The notes beneath the pieces were generated by a model, which did not search any database, was not told where the DNA came from, and saw nothing but the letters and a program-made list of their open reading frames with translations. The translations under genes were made by a program, and so were the position numbers. 64,000 bases of DNA from Effrenium voratum (lineage: Eukaryota > Sar > Dinophyceae > Suessiales > Symbiodiniaceae), in contig CAUJNA010001624.1 in NCBI GenBank assembly GCA_963377175.1, forward strand, positions 143,501 through 207,500. Reading direction: 5' to 3'. Below, piece after piece: positions 21,000 through 32,163 of this stretch; the stretch's first letter is position 1, and every line of letters starts with the position of its first letter.

Positions 21000-22320
21000 C
21001 CAAAAGTGGGGTGGCTTTAAAGGAAAACCAAGAGGAGCACCACCATAAAATGGAGGGGTTCCCCAAAAAATGGACAGGCACACCCGCTCGGATGGACCAA
21101 TTCCACTTCGCAGTCAGGTGGTTTGTCCCAATGAAACATCATCCATCCTGCAGGCTTTCGTCCCTAGCAAACTCAACAAGGGTCGAGAACCCATTTGTTG
21201 AGGGTCTTGGACACTCCGAGTGTCCAAGGGAAAAAATGAGAAGTAGGTTTGCAGTAGAAAACTCCAAAATCGATGGATTCCACTGATGAGAAAGATGGTT
21301 TCACTCGCGGCGATTGCATTTCCCTAGGTAACCAAAGAAAACCCCCTGTTGAACAAGACCGGTTTCCCTCTATAGTGGAAGCGGAATCAACTCATGACGA
21401 TCGCCATAGAATGTTTCTCATGTAATGTAGGAATGTTTCTCTTGGAGGAAAGCACTTAAATGGGGTGCTCTACTTGAGAACCCCTAACGCACATTTGTAT
21501 ACATATATATATATATATATACATTAATATTCTCACCAAAAGTGCCCACTCGCCCACGGCCCTTTGTTTATTTGGCTATCCTTCGCACTCGCCATGAAAC
21601 ACACAAATGCATCCCTGAAGTCTCACGGCTCATGCATGGATTCAAAACTAAAGACCCATCCACGAGGAAGCCCATGTCCGTTCTGCAGCCAGTTTCTATC
21701 CAGGGATCCTACTGTTCGGAAAACTGCCCAAGATCTTTGGAATTCCAAGGATCAGCTGGTTCCCAGGGCTTCCGATTTTGTGCCACTTCGAACATCACCC
21801 CACCAAAAGGATTCTCATTCTAAACTGGCGCAACAAGTGATGATTGAAGCCGCTTTCTGCGGATTTTTGTGCGTACCCCTTGTGAGGATTGAAAGGGACA
21901 CCGAAGGGAAAGCCATCCATTTTTGGGGTCGCCCCCCCATTTAAACACACACCCGTTTCAGATTTTAGAAATGAAAAAAACCCAATAAATGGTTGGCTTA
22001 CCTTGGGCTTCCTTCCAAAACAACCCCAACCACTAAAAGGGTAGCCTCATGAGAAAGACACACCATGGCTTTGGGAGACCATTTGGGCATCCTGATTCGG
22101 TGGGAGCCTCTTAGAATTCAAATCCAGATGGGTTTTGTGTGCGTGTGCCTCTTTGAGGGTACCCGTTTGGTGGATGGTTTAAAAGAAAAACCAAAAGGAC
22201 AAGAAACCACCAGTTTGGGGGTCCTGCTCCCACTTCCTGAGTGGATAGGCCAAAACAAGTCCAAGCTCCTGCTTACCACCGAAGTGGTCTTCCACCAAAA
22301 AAGAACATCCAGAAATTCAG
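21000..22320. other. Stretch without supported gene
   Basis: It contains a (TA)n tract at 21497-21525 and a family J repeat at 22229-22305. A 126-residue plus frame (21564-21944) lacks coding bias. Confidence 0.45.
22229..22305. repeat. Family J dispersed repeat, copy 1
   Basis: CTGAGTGGATAGGCCAAAAC followed by TACCACCGAAGTGGTCTTCC. Related copies are at 23274-23341 and 39172-39235, with a part-copy at 30995-31025. Confidence 0.65.
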
Positions 22321-22329
22321 TATAATAAT

Positions 22330-22438
22330 GTTCACCCCGGATTAATCAACCACGGAGGGCTGTTCATTAATAGGGTGTGTCCCTGGGCTTAGTGGGGACC
22401 CATATTCATCAACACGGGTTGATTAATATGGGGTCAAC
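22330..22438. mobile_element. Family F TIR element, copy 2
   Basis: GTTCACCCCGGATTAATCAA and GATTAATATGGGGTCAAC form inverted ends, with a second inner pair around TGTTCATTAATAGGG and CATATTCATCAA. Confidence 0.82.
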
Positions 22439-22479
22439 ATGATTCAATCACCGGATTTTCAGAGGACCAAGGCTTGTGG

Positions 22480-22800
22480 CTGCAAAAATCCATATTTGGC
22501 TTGAGGCTGAAAAAACACATGTTTGCTTTGTGGCTGCAGCATATTTGGCTTGTGGCTGCAACAATCCATGTTTGGCTTGTGGCTGCAAAAATCCATTTTT
22601 GGCTTGTGGCTGAAAAGAAATGTTTGCTTTGTGGCTGCAACATATTTGGCTTGTGGCTACACAAATCCATACTTGGCTTGTGGCTGCAAAAATCCATGTT
22701 TCGCTTGTGGCTGCAAAAATCAATGTTTGGCTTGTGGCTGCAACATACTCGGCTTCTGGCTGCAAAAATCCATGTTTCGCTTGTGGCTGCAAAAATGCTA
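22480..22800. repeat. 27-bp minisatellite
   Basis: About 11-12 units of TTTGGCTTGTGGCTGCAAAA-ATCCATG with point variants and shortened units. Because 27 is a multiple of three, frames stay open on both strands, which creates spurious proteins of 100-183 residues. Confidence 0.93.
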
Positions 22801-22832
22801 TTTTGACACCCCATATTTCTAGCCCCAGCTGA

Positions 22833-22931
22833 ATGCTTCGTCACCGCCGCGGGGCTTCTTTGGCTTCTCAGCTGGCGATCAAAGGCTGCATCCAGATGCT
22901 TGCAAAGAGCGGCATTCTGACGCTCCAGCTC
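22833..22931 (-). CDS. Exon of coiled-coil protein
   Basis: After the acceptor CTTTGTCCAG the frame reads ELERQNAALCKHLDAAFDRQ, then LRSQRSPAAVTK. ELERQNAALxKHL is a typical coiled-coil heptad pattern. GC3 is very high. The minisatellite at 22480-22800 lies right beside the exon, probably in the downstream intron. The protein is not identified. Confidence 0.72.
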
Positions 22932-23273
22932 CTGGACAAAGCGGCCAACTCCGAGGATCTCCGGTTGAAGCGGAAAAAGAAACAACTTGATTTTAGACCC
23001 TCCGAAATGGCCGTCACCCAGAAGTCATCTGCATCATGTGTTTCTTGCGTTACAGTTATTCCAAAACCTGAAGTATGGGATCCCAAGCAAAAGCCCTGCA
23101 TGGTGGTAAGCTCATTTGACCCGCTCGCCACTTGAGAGACGGGTGAACTAAAGCTAGCCAGCCCAACAGGTGAGCAAGAGGCGGGTGAGCGAAAGCTGAA
23201 CAAGATGTAGGACCCAAGTTGCGAAGATATTAAGAACAGCAACTCTCGAATTGAAAATCCAGAAAGTCTCACT

Positions 23274-23341
23274 GGCTGAGTGGATGGCCCAAAAAAAACC
23301 CAAACTCTATATTTACCACTAAAATTGTCTTCCCAAAAAGT
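23274..23341. repeat. Family J dispersed repeat, copy 2
   Basis: CTGAGTGGATGGCCCAAAAA, then TACCACTAAAATTGTCTTCC, as at 22229-22305. Confidence 0.6.
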
Positions 23342-24050
23342 TTGAAGTTCATGAACTCAGGAAGTGAGAATTCATTAAGACCCAAACTTGGACCCGGTCC
23401 CAATGAGGCAGATTCCCCAGCTGCAAACATGTGGCCGCTGGAAAACGGGAATGCGCATGCCGGGGAGGGGGGGGAATCGAACCCTGAAGGAGGGGAAGGA
23501 GGGGAGGGAAGGGGGGTTTGCTGCGATTCAATCAGGCATCGTGGGAAGCTCAGCCCCCAAAAGAAGCTAATGGTGAGAGAGAACTCTCCAGTGCTAGTTT
23601 TGGTATAAAATCACTAGAATGGATGTAAGAGCGGGCACCTACCCTGAGAAAAACATGGAGGTCAGCGCCACCCATACATGATTTCAGTTGTATCCACAAA
23701 GGAAACATGTCTACCTCAGTTGTTGCCCACCAACCCCATAATGAGTGTTTTTTTCCCCTGCTCCATGTTTAGTAAGCCTCCCAATGCAAGGCAAGTTCAA
23801 ACGAGATGTCAGATGTATATGCGCATGTCTTTTTGTAGGGGACCCCCCGCAAAATTAGGTCGTTCTCCTGTTGCTTTCCTTTTTAACACCACAAAACATG
23901 GGTACCCTGAAATAACGCCCATACGGGTGCTGTTTGTTGGCGGCACGTTCCCTTCCAGTCCACTCACCACTGGAGGGCATAGGCGAGAGGACACTATCTA
24001 TGCGGCACAGAAAGGCATCAATCAACCAACCATGTAAACGAGCAGCTAAG
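23342..24050. other. Stretch without supported gene
   Basis: A G-rich GGGGAAGG-type patch (23460-23516) and otherwise no coding bias. Confidence 0.45.
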
Positions 24051-24056
24051 CCAGCT

Positions 24057-24183
24057 AAGCAAGCAAGCAAGCAAGCAAGCAAGCAGGCAGGCAGGCAGGC
24101 AAGCAAGCAAGCAAGCAAGCAGGCAAGCAAGCAGGCAAGCAAGCAAGCAGGCAAGCAGGCAGGCAGGCAAGCAAGCAGGCAAG
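24057..24183. repeat. (CAAG)n / (CAGG)n array
   Basis: AAGC units mixed with AGGC units over about 125 bp. Confidence 0.95.
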
Positions 24184-24654
24184 GCAGGCCAGGCAGGAAA
24201 AGAACCTATCTTCCCAAATGTTGAAACCCGCTTCCAACAAGAATACTCCTTGTCTGCTGTGCCCAAAAAGTGCTGAAGGTCGGCTCCCCAGGTCAATTTG
24301 ATCGAGTCTTCCGGAGAAACTGAAATCCCACCCACTGCCATGGGTGGCTTTCCCGGTGCTTCTCGGCATTTTGGCGGCACCCAGAGACCCAACAATAGAA
24401 ACAAGGGGGAACCAGTCCGCCCTGATTTGGTGGGTCCCCAACCCAAACAAAAAGGAATTCAGTGGTGGAATCCACTGAACAACTCGGCCTAGGCCTGCAT
24501 TCCACTGAACAAAGGTAGCCTAGAAATAATATGGGGGCTCAAGAATTACTGTCTTTTCACATGTTCATAGCTCGACTTGCTCTTAAGGTACCATACAACC
24601 AGTTCTAAAGTTCTAAGTATTTCGGCCCTTATACTCGTTTCACTGGCTCAGTGG

Positions 24655-24749
24655 GCAAGCCCGGGCCGACTCCCGAGATGTCCTGGGCGAGCCATGCTCT
24701 AAGCGCGCAGTTTTCGTCCTCGGAGTTGGCCTCTCTGGCACTGGCGTTG
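24655..24749 (-). CDS. Exon of unidentified protein, acidic helix
   Basis: After the acceptor CTTGCCCGCAG the frame reads NASAREANSEDENCALRAWL, then AQDISGVG. It is strongly GC3-biased with purine-first codons. An overlapping plus frame is open but less biased. Confidence 0.6.
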
Positions 24750-25491
24750 CTGCGGGCAAGGCCCAAGTTCAAGGTCAGCACAGGATCGTCCTTAACCTCA
24801 GCCATGGCTCACTTGGTGGCTTTTTGGGCCACCGCTAAAATAAAGGGAGAGCCACCAAGGGAAAAAGTGTAAAGTGCGCCCACTGGCTGGGTGAGATGGT
24901 AAACAACTCAAATAACATGGTACAAAGATTAGATTATGTTTGTGCGGTACTTTAAAACCAAGTTAAGTCATGATGATCGAACAAATTCGATTGACATCTT
25001 AGTTAGCCGCTTACATGAATTGTGACAGCTACTGCGCATGACACATGAGAGTTCCGCACTGCCACCATGGTTGCTGTGTTCAAAAGTCTAGCAAACCTGA
25101 TATGGGCGCGTCTGGTGAGATACCCATTTTGGAGTTGATTGAAAGGGAAGCCAATGGGACACCAATAATATAAATGTCACTGAATAAGAAACAACAACAA
25201 TAACAAATTGCCCACTGGAAACAACAGCATCCCCAAGTAAGGCTAATCTTCATTGTGGGTGAGACCTCGCTATAGATTGCCCAGAGCAAATCAAATGAGT
25301 TTCCCAATGTTGATCAACCATTTTCAGGTGCCCCCTTTGTTTGCTCAGGGTCACAAAAGCGTCCAACAAAATGTACATCCCTTTTTGATACCCCGAAGAT
25401 GGCGGTTCTCCCCAAACTATGTTGGCTCTGCCTTGGGCTCCCTTTCCGAACCCCAGAAGCGCACAAGAATCCCCAACCAAAAAGGACCCGC

Positions 25492-25575
25492 CATAGGTGT
25501 CCTTTTAGGGGAAAGAGATGGCCCTGGCAAATGATTAAACCACCAGGTAAACCAGGGCCATGTATTTTTCCAAAA
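25492..25575. mobile_element. Family E short TIR element, truncated copy
   Basis: CATAGGTGTCCTTTTAGGGG and CCACCAGGTAAACCAGG match the full copies at 30639-30726 and 56536-56647, but the right inverted end is missing. It adjoins the island at 25575-25690. Confidence 0.78.
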
Positions 25576-25690
25576 GCAGCCAAGGCTGTTCGCAAAAAGG
25601 CGAGCCAGGCTGCTGTGCTTTCCTTGGGTTCGTCGATGTCCGTCCTTACAGCGGTTGGAAAGCGGCTCCGTTCTGAACGAACTCCGTTTT
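25575..25690 (-). CDS. Possible exon
   Basis: The minus frame reads RTDIDEPKESTAAWLAFLRT, then ALAAFG. A plus frame rich in Ala and Lys is also open with similar composition, so strand is a judgement from the neighbours. Confidence 0.36.
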
Positions 25691-25823
25691 GATGGCCCGT
25701 CAAAACACGTGCTCGTCAAATACCAAGGAACAATCCAAACAAACAAACATACAAACAAACAAACAAACAAAACATACAAGACATACAAAACCAGCAAACG
25801 CAAATCAGCCGAGCGGCCGATTG

Positions 25824-25960
25824 TGGACCGGCGACCCGGGTAAGGGCGTGCCGGGTATGTCCGGATCCATGGGTCTCACCGAGCGACTCTCCGCTGACCA
25901 AACGGCGCTGGACGGCGCGTTCGGGTGCAAGTGAACAAGACGCGGCCACGGAAGACCTAA
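25824..25960 (-). CDS. Exon of unidentified Pro/Ser-rich protein
   Basis: The frame reads HPNAPSSAVWSAESRSVRPM, then DPDIPGTPLPGSPVHNRPLG, with nearly every third base G or C. It looks like a disordered linker. The acceptor ACACTTAG is plausible; TGA follows shortly after, so the donor lies near 25824 or this is a 3' end. Confidence 0.52.
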
Positions 25961-27079
25961 GTGTGCCTTGGTACCAGTACCTTCTTAGAAAACACTTGGG
26001 TACCAGTGTGCCTTGGTACCAGAAAACACTTGAACCCCTGTTTAAGTGTTTACAGCTCCGAAACATGCTCAAAGGGTACCAAGTTGGACCCTCTGGAAGG
26101 TTGAGGTTGGATTTCTCACTTGAGCAGCGCCCGAAGCCCACTGACTTGTGGTTTAACATGGTCATGAAAGATTTGTGTGGCCGGGCCCTATGCCGCGAAC
26201 AAACCAGGTAGAACCGCCCACTTAAACGGCCAACAGGACTTTTTGGGCACTCACTCCAAAGGGCCCAAGTACCCCCGAACCCCGGAACTTTGAGAAATCA
26301 AGGATAAATTTGCCTGGACATGCTTGCACTAAACGTGGATGGGCAACCCACAGCTCCCAACACCCCCGGCCATCCGTCGCGATGACGCGTGTTTGTCATT
26401 TATCCAGTGAAGAGACTTCAGAGCCGGTGATTTGAGAACTCTAGGGGTACCTTCTCCATACTTCAGGCATCCTTCTTTCTACAAAACCACCCAAAACCCT
26501 GGGGAAACAGCTGGTTGTTGAAAAGAACGATGATTGAAAAGAATGGGGAATCAATCCCTAGAAGAACCATCAAATTCAGGTGGATCTCTTGTGAAAAAAC
26601 CTTGGAAGGGTCATGGAGCCCAGACTTGGCCCACACACCTAACATCCTGTGCTTGGAATATTGGTTCAACATTCCATTTTAACGCCGGGCACTCCTCCCA
26701 AAAGGTCCGCCAAAAGGAGTTCCCTCTCAAAGCAGGGTGTTTTTGTTGGGGGTTCTACGTTAATCTGCAGGGAAGTGTACACTCCGCAAAAGGATCGATC
26801 GGTCATGGGACACAAGGTACACCCCCTCCAAAAAGGAACTGCAAAACGGGAACCCACCCAAGGCAAACCCCGCTGTTGGGAGTTCCCCACTTTTCAGGCC
26901 CATACCCAGCGAAAAATCGGATCGATCTACTCCCAAATCGAAAAATCGGATCGAGCCATCAACTTCTCAGCTGGTACTTGTCACTTTTGGGCTGCGTTTG
27001 GGCTTGGTGCCCCCCGGGTTGCATGATATTGTTTCACGCAGGCACTGCCCTCGCAGGAGAGAGAGACTTTTCACTTGGC

Positions 27080-27165
27080 CATGGGTCAAACTCCAAATCG
27101 TACCCCCAGTGAACATCCCAGTCCCCGCTAAAATAGGTTCTAAAATGGCAGGTGCACAGCCTCTT
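27080..27165. repeat. Family D dispersed repeat, divergent copy
   Basis: ATGGGTCAAACTCCAAATCG and GTGAACATCCCAGTCCCCGC match the family D order with about 20% divergence. It ends about 30 bp from exon 27196-27335. Confidence 0.65.
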
Positions 27166-27195
27166 TGCTACCCATTGCCACCCCGCCCGAAAGGG

Positions 27196-27335
27196 CTCCA
27201 ACCGTCGAGAAATGAAGCGCGAAGCGCCGGCCTCCTCACGGGCCCAGTCGGGCTCCCCGCAGAGCCGGGCCTGGTGCAGGTTCGAGGCCAAGGCCTCCTG
27301 GGCGGATTTGCGGTCGGCGGCCGGTCCCACGCCAG
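27196..27335 (-). CDS. Exon of unidentified helical protein
   Basis: The frame reads ADRKSAQEALASNLHQARLC, then GEPDWAREEAGASRFISRRL, with GC3 near saturation. The acceptor could be upstream of the Ala-Asp or at CCGCCCAG before GAG. No motif is recognised. Confidence 0.7.
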
Positions 27336-28059
27336 GAGTGCCCCTTCGAAACCATTTGGATGGTCTTTTTCGGGGTTCCAACTCAAACCACGGTTGTTTT
27401 TGGGGTCATTCCATTTCTCATTCTCTGAGAACCAGCATGGTGAAGCCCTGGTAGAGAGATGACACGAAGCACAAATGGTACACGCAAAACTTGGCCCATG
27501 GGATACACAAAAAAAACGTTGTTCAGATTATGCAGCATATTGCGTCTAACATATAATACATATATATATATATATCTTCCTACTAATTTACATGGAACCT
27601 GCCACGGGGTGCCTTTAAAAGGAAAATTGTCTTCCAGGCAACCCCTGTCAAGTTCCATGTCAATTGGTGGGAGGGTATATGTATATAAATATATATATAT
27701 ATATATAAATATATCTATACACCTGTTTCTCTCATATTTGAAGGAGACACCATCAAGGCCTGGCGGCCTTTGGTGGTTTAAACAACCGGGACAGGTTCTC
27801 AGGGTTTCTTGCCGGGGGCACCTGTTGCTCATTCTTGGGGTTGCAGCGGTGCAGTTACTTTGTTGCGATGTGGAAAACGGAACACCATTTCGAGCCGTTG
27901 GTTGATGTAGGGGTGTAAAAAAACCAAAAAAAACAGGAGGTCAGCAACTGGGCAACTGGGATGTATCCAGGTTTCTGAATGTCTGTGAGGGAGTCCGCAC
28001 ATTCACTGGCCCGGTTTGCATGGCAAGCAAGCTTGGTTCTATAGGCAGGGAATCAGAAA

Positions 28060-28900
28060 TGGAATGACCCCAAAAGAGACCATCCAACTGGTGGTTTTCT
28101 TGAAGGGGACCCTGGGTTCATTCTGAAAACCAAAAGGTCATTCCGCACTGAGAACCACAAAGTCAAATGCTCAAACCAATCCAATCCAATTGAGGGGAAC
28201 CTAAAAAAAAAAAAAAAGCGACTCCCTACAAAGGGCACATGGGTAAATGGGACTGAGTATATTCGCCTTCTCCCAAGACATGAGTGGACATGACAATAAT
28301 GAATTAACCTTTCGGACCCCAAAGTCTTACATCCTGAGTTGATTGGAACATGGTGAAACTATGCAAGTCGACCCAAAGCGACCCAAGTTCAGAAGCTTGG
28401 GGAGCAGTACTCAAGTTTCATCGAGCCCAGTCTGGACCCAGTGGATTCATCAGTCCGGTCCGCAAGTTTCCCCACTCCCAGATTTGCAGGAGACGTGTTG
28501 GACCAAGACGAAACCATCGTTTTTTCGGTTTCCCCCCATATTTTGACACATACATACACAAGTAGCCCCGAAGAAGTCGCACATAACAGCCGCTTGCCTT
28601 CATGATGGAGTGATAGCTGCAGGTGTCCACCACAAAGCGCAAGGGGGAGCAACCTACCTGAAGGCAACTGACTTGCAAACAGTTGAAAAGTCGGACCAAC
28701 CCCTCGCTACATGTTTGAAGAACTATTGCTTAAAGGCTTTCAATGTGACAGCCCAATCTTGGAAGCCTGACCCTCCTGAAAATCATGGAACTGCACCACG
28801 TTGGGTTTTCGGGACACTTTCATCAGCTGAAAAGGGTTGATTGTTTGGACGAAAGAAACTCTTGCTTTAGTTCTGCGTTTTGCAAAATTTGGGCACCCGC
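28060..28900. other. Stretch without supported gene
   Basis: An A-run at 28202-28219 and a TTTTGACACATACATACAC motif at about 28540. No coding bias was seen. Confidence 0.4.
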
Positions 28901-28939
28901 TGTTGATCTTGGTCGATTGAAATATGGCAAATGAACGTC

Positions 28940-29167
28940 TCAGATAGTTGTTGTCCCCTTTGTCCCCTTTCGCTGAGAGGGCTTGCCTTTGAAATCAAGC
29001 GAAGAAGGCCATGTGTTTGCTTTCTTGGTGGTTTGCCGGGTTTGCGAGTCAGATTTACTGATGTTGAATCGGCTCCCGCACGTGCGATGGTAGCCTGGTT
29101 GTCAAACAACTCCATGCATGGAAGCTCCCAAAACCACTTGAGAAGACGATGCTCCTCCAAAGAACTG
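28940..29167 (-). CDS. Possible exon or decayed element ORF
   Basis: The frame reads LEEHRLLKWFWELPCMELFD, then NQATIARAGADSTSVNLTRK. It is open for about 75 codons after the acceptor CTACCCAG, but GC3 is low compared with the other exons. It could be mobile-element debris. No family is assigned. Confidence 0.35.
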
Positions 29168-30184
29168 GGTAGAAGAACATAGGGTCTGGAAAAATGAAAT
29201 AGGGCGATGTAGCACCCAGAAACGGTGGAGAATATCTGGGGCCTTCCATCACTTCCAACAAAACAACAGACATCAAAGCGAGAAAAAGGTTCCCCAACCA
29301 CCATTGCCCATGGGACAAAAAGCGGCAGCCAGTTTTGGTGCTTGATTCCGAAGGCTTCTCCAGAAAGAAAAAACAGAGGGCACTATGGGGTGTTTGGGGG
29401 GGGGGTGAAACCTTCATTTGTCGCCCACTCGAATGAGCATAAACCCTCTCACATACCCCCGTGGCTGGCTGCAGGCTTAAGACAACGGCTGCTATTCTGG
29501 TGATTTATCACCAAAAAGCTGCTGCGCGGATACCCACACAGCAAACTAAGGCCAAGCAGGGTGAGTTCTAGACCTGAACCTTGATAAAGTCCCGGTCTCA
29601 GTTCTCTGTAGCCCGCTCCAAGTCTGAAACCGAGCTCAAACGGCCACCCTTTGCAAGAAGCATGAAGCAGTGCAAGGCAATTTGGATGGGAGGGGAAGAG
29701 GGGAAGGGCGACAACTCAGGCGTCCTTGTTCAAGAATTCCAAACTCCATGGAAGTGATAAAAGATTAGATATTAGCAACATGGTCCTGTTAGATCGAACG
29801 AGGCCTTGTGGATAGCACTTTTTGCTTTGGACGTTGCACAATCAACTGTCATTGGAGAGTTAGAGAGTGCTGGTATGTAACCCGATTTGCGTGTTGGGTG
29901 CCACAACACATATTTACATATTAACACATCCATGTAAGATCATTTAAGTATCAGTATACATGTACCGGTCAAGGCCGAATGCCCGTATAGCTGCCGGGAA
30001 AATCAGACACAACAAAGGCGAAAAGTTGTATTTTTCAATGATTCCATTTCCTTGCAGGTAATCAAGGGGTGTCCCAGCTTCCCACCCCTTGACGCCCGAA
30101 CGGAATATGGCTGGTCGCCTGCTATAGTCTGGGTTGCTCTTTCCCCCCAGGCAAATGCTCTAAGCGTTTGTACGTTTACTCAGA

Positions 30185-30282
30185 TGCCCAGTGGCCATGG
30201 GGAAACAAGGGCATCCTTTTTGGTTGGTTGAGTTTAAAAGGGAACCCTTCCCAAAACAAGGGAAAAAGGGCGCCACTGGGCA
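30185..30282. mobile_element. Family K short TIR element, copy 2
   Basis: TGCCCAGTGGC and GCCACTGGGCA are perfect 11-bp inverted ends. The core matches 20097-20193. Confidence 0.82.
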
Positions 30283-30638
30283 ACTGGGCTTAATGGAAAC
30301 CATGCAAAACAATTTGTGTCCAAAGGTCCTAAGGGGCGGTTGGGTCATGCCAAAGGCCAGCCAGGTAGTTAAAAAAACAACGGCGAACGATGGTCTAGCT
30401 GCTGGGTATCGTGTCTCGAGGCTGCCCTTTTGGGTTTTGAACAGCAACCAAAGGGGCGCCGCTTATCTGGCTGGTGCCCAGATAAGAGGAATGACCCAGG
30501 GTGTTGGGCATGAAGAAGGGAATTTCCTCAAAGGAAACCGCATCGGGGATTTTGTCTGAGGGTCATTCCAACTCATGTCCTGCCTATCGAACCAGCAAGT
30601 CACTTCAGGGGCGTCCCACAAAAAAACGGACCCACAGC

Positions 30639-30726
30639 CATAGGTGTCCTTTTAGGGGAAATAGATGGCCCTGGTAAATGATGAAACTTGATTTTTCGAG
30701 CAAAACCACTAAAAAGGACACCTATG
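30639..30726. mobile_element. Family E TIR element with 8-bp target-site duplication
   Basis: 88 bp with perfect 15-bp inverted ends CATAGGTGTCCTTTT and AAAAGGACACCTATG. CCCACAGC occurs immediately before (30631-30638) and immediately after (30727-30734), a perfect 8-bp target-site duplication. That length is known for hAT-type transposition, which is inference here. One duplication copy forms the end of exon 30727-30807. Confidence 0.9.
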
Positions 30727-30807
30727 CCCACAGCGGCAAGCCGCCTCTCGTGATTTTGCTGGCCCGACCTCCAGCTCGATGGTGATCAGCTTGGAGTCCG
30801 ACTTCAC
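30727..30807 (-). CDS. Exon of unidentified protein next to a TIR element
   Basis: After the acceptor ATGCCAG the frame reads VKSDSKLITIELEVGPAKSR, then EAACRCG, and runs straight into the family E element's target-site duplication. The donor is not obvious, so the element itself may supply or displace it. High GC3 supports coding. Confidence 0.55.
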
Positions 30808-31059
30808 CTGGCATGCTGAGTGAAGCATGCCAAGCAGCCATCAATCCACAAACACATGTGTAACTATCTATATATATATATATATAATGTTATGTATATA
30901 TGTCTGAAGACATACAGGACATCTACTATAAACATATACACAAATACACATCGCTCCCCGAGTCAGGGGGTGCCAGGAAATGTTTCAGATTGTTCTCTAC
31001 CACTAAAATGGTCTTCCCGGAAAGCTCGACGCCCAGGATCTCCAAGACAGATGTGTATG

Positions 31060-31166
31060 TGTGCCCTCAGATCCCCCGCTAAAGGTTGAATATTGGAAAC
31101 CCCCGCTGAACCCCCACAAAAAAAAACAAAAAAAAACACTTAAGGGAATGGCTCGGAACCGCCAAG
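31060..31166. mobile_element. Family C short element, copy 2
   Basis: TGCCCTCAGATCCCCCGCTA at one end and AGGGAATGGCTCGGAACCGCC at the other. The A-rich centre replaces the usual CTAAACCC part. Confidence 0.65.
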
Positions 31167-31169
31167 GTG

Positions 31170-32160
31170 TCTGTGTCTGTGTGTGTGTGTGTCTTTACAC
31201 TTGTCTGGCGAGCTACTTGAAGCATGCATGGCCAATGCCACAAACTTTGGCAACCGCCTCTGCTGCATTCTGCTGTCTCTTTCGGTGGCTCCATGCCCTT
31301 TCCACACGTTTCTTTCGGCGAGCTTGTTGGCTTGTTGGGATCAGGTTTATGGGCCAAAGGAAAACAAGGAAGCGACCCCGAGAGGAGGTAGTTCTGTCCA
31401 TTGAAACTCTTGTTTTGGTGGGTCATCTGCCAATCGAACAGGTGTTTTGTCAACGCTTGGGCAACTGCTGCGCGCAGGCAGAGAAGGATTCAAGTCTATG
31501 TCAGTTCTCCCAAGCCCGCGCACGTGTTGCTTGCCACGAGTTCGAGATGCTACCCTGAAGTGTTGCCTGACACTTGAAACATACCTGCATTTGGAGAGCA
31601 GAGTCATGGTGGACCACCACTTTCTGCGGGACTTTTTGCATTAGACTGTGAACTGCAAGGTGCGGCTCCAGCTACTCCGGATCAACAAAAGTCACATTGA
31701 GGATTGGGCCAAAAGAAAGGGTGCCGATTGTGGAACCTGGCGCCCTTAGGCTTTCCTTATCAAGAAAGGTCCTAACTCAAACGAGTCACAGAGACATGCA
31801 GGTTCGGAACAATCCTCACAAGCCATGCCGGTCCGTGGCTGCTATGTTAAGACATGCCGGTGAAGGCTCCTTTGTCCTGCAGCGTTCTCATCCTGAAAAC
31901 ACACTTTCTCTACCGAAAGGGGAGTTTTTGTTTGGTTGATTGACTCCGTTCCGCGGAACGGGACATTGAACAAGTGGAGAAAGGGGGGCCATGTCTTTGA
32001 GGGTTTTGCGTTGTCAAGGGGAGTTCTCTGGTGTATCTATCTGAATGAATCCCTCATTCAGCCAAGGATGGCTTCCTGTTGAGCGTTCTAAAGGACACCA
32101 ACCAGCTACCGTGGATGCCCTACATATTGCAAGTGGAGGAAACTCTGTAGTTTACTTAAA
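31170..32160. other. Stretch with long open frames but no supported gene
   Basis: A (GT)n tract at 31170-31190 precedes overlapping plus and minus frames of 86-165 codons between 31061 and 31607. None has the GC3 signal of the confident exons, so mobile-element remnants are as likely as exons. Confidence 0.4.
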
Positions 32161-32163
32161 TAC

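Noticed and set aside
22480..22800. CRISPR-like array
   Set aside because: Units are contiguous 27-bp tandem copies with no unique spacers, and the context is eukaryotic.
31061..31607. Retroelement polyprotein from overlapping 86-165-codon frames
   Set aside because: No reverse transcriptase, integrase or protease motif is visible and codon bias is absent.
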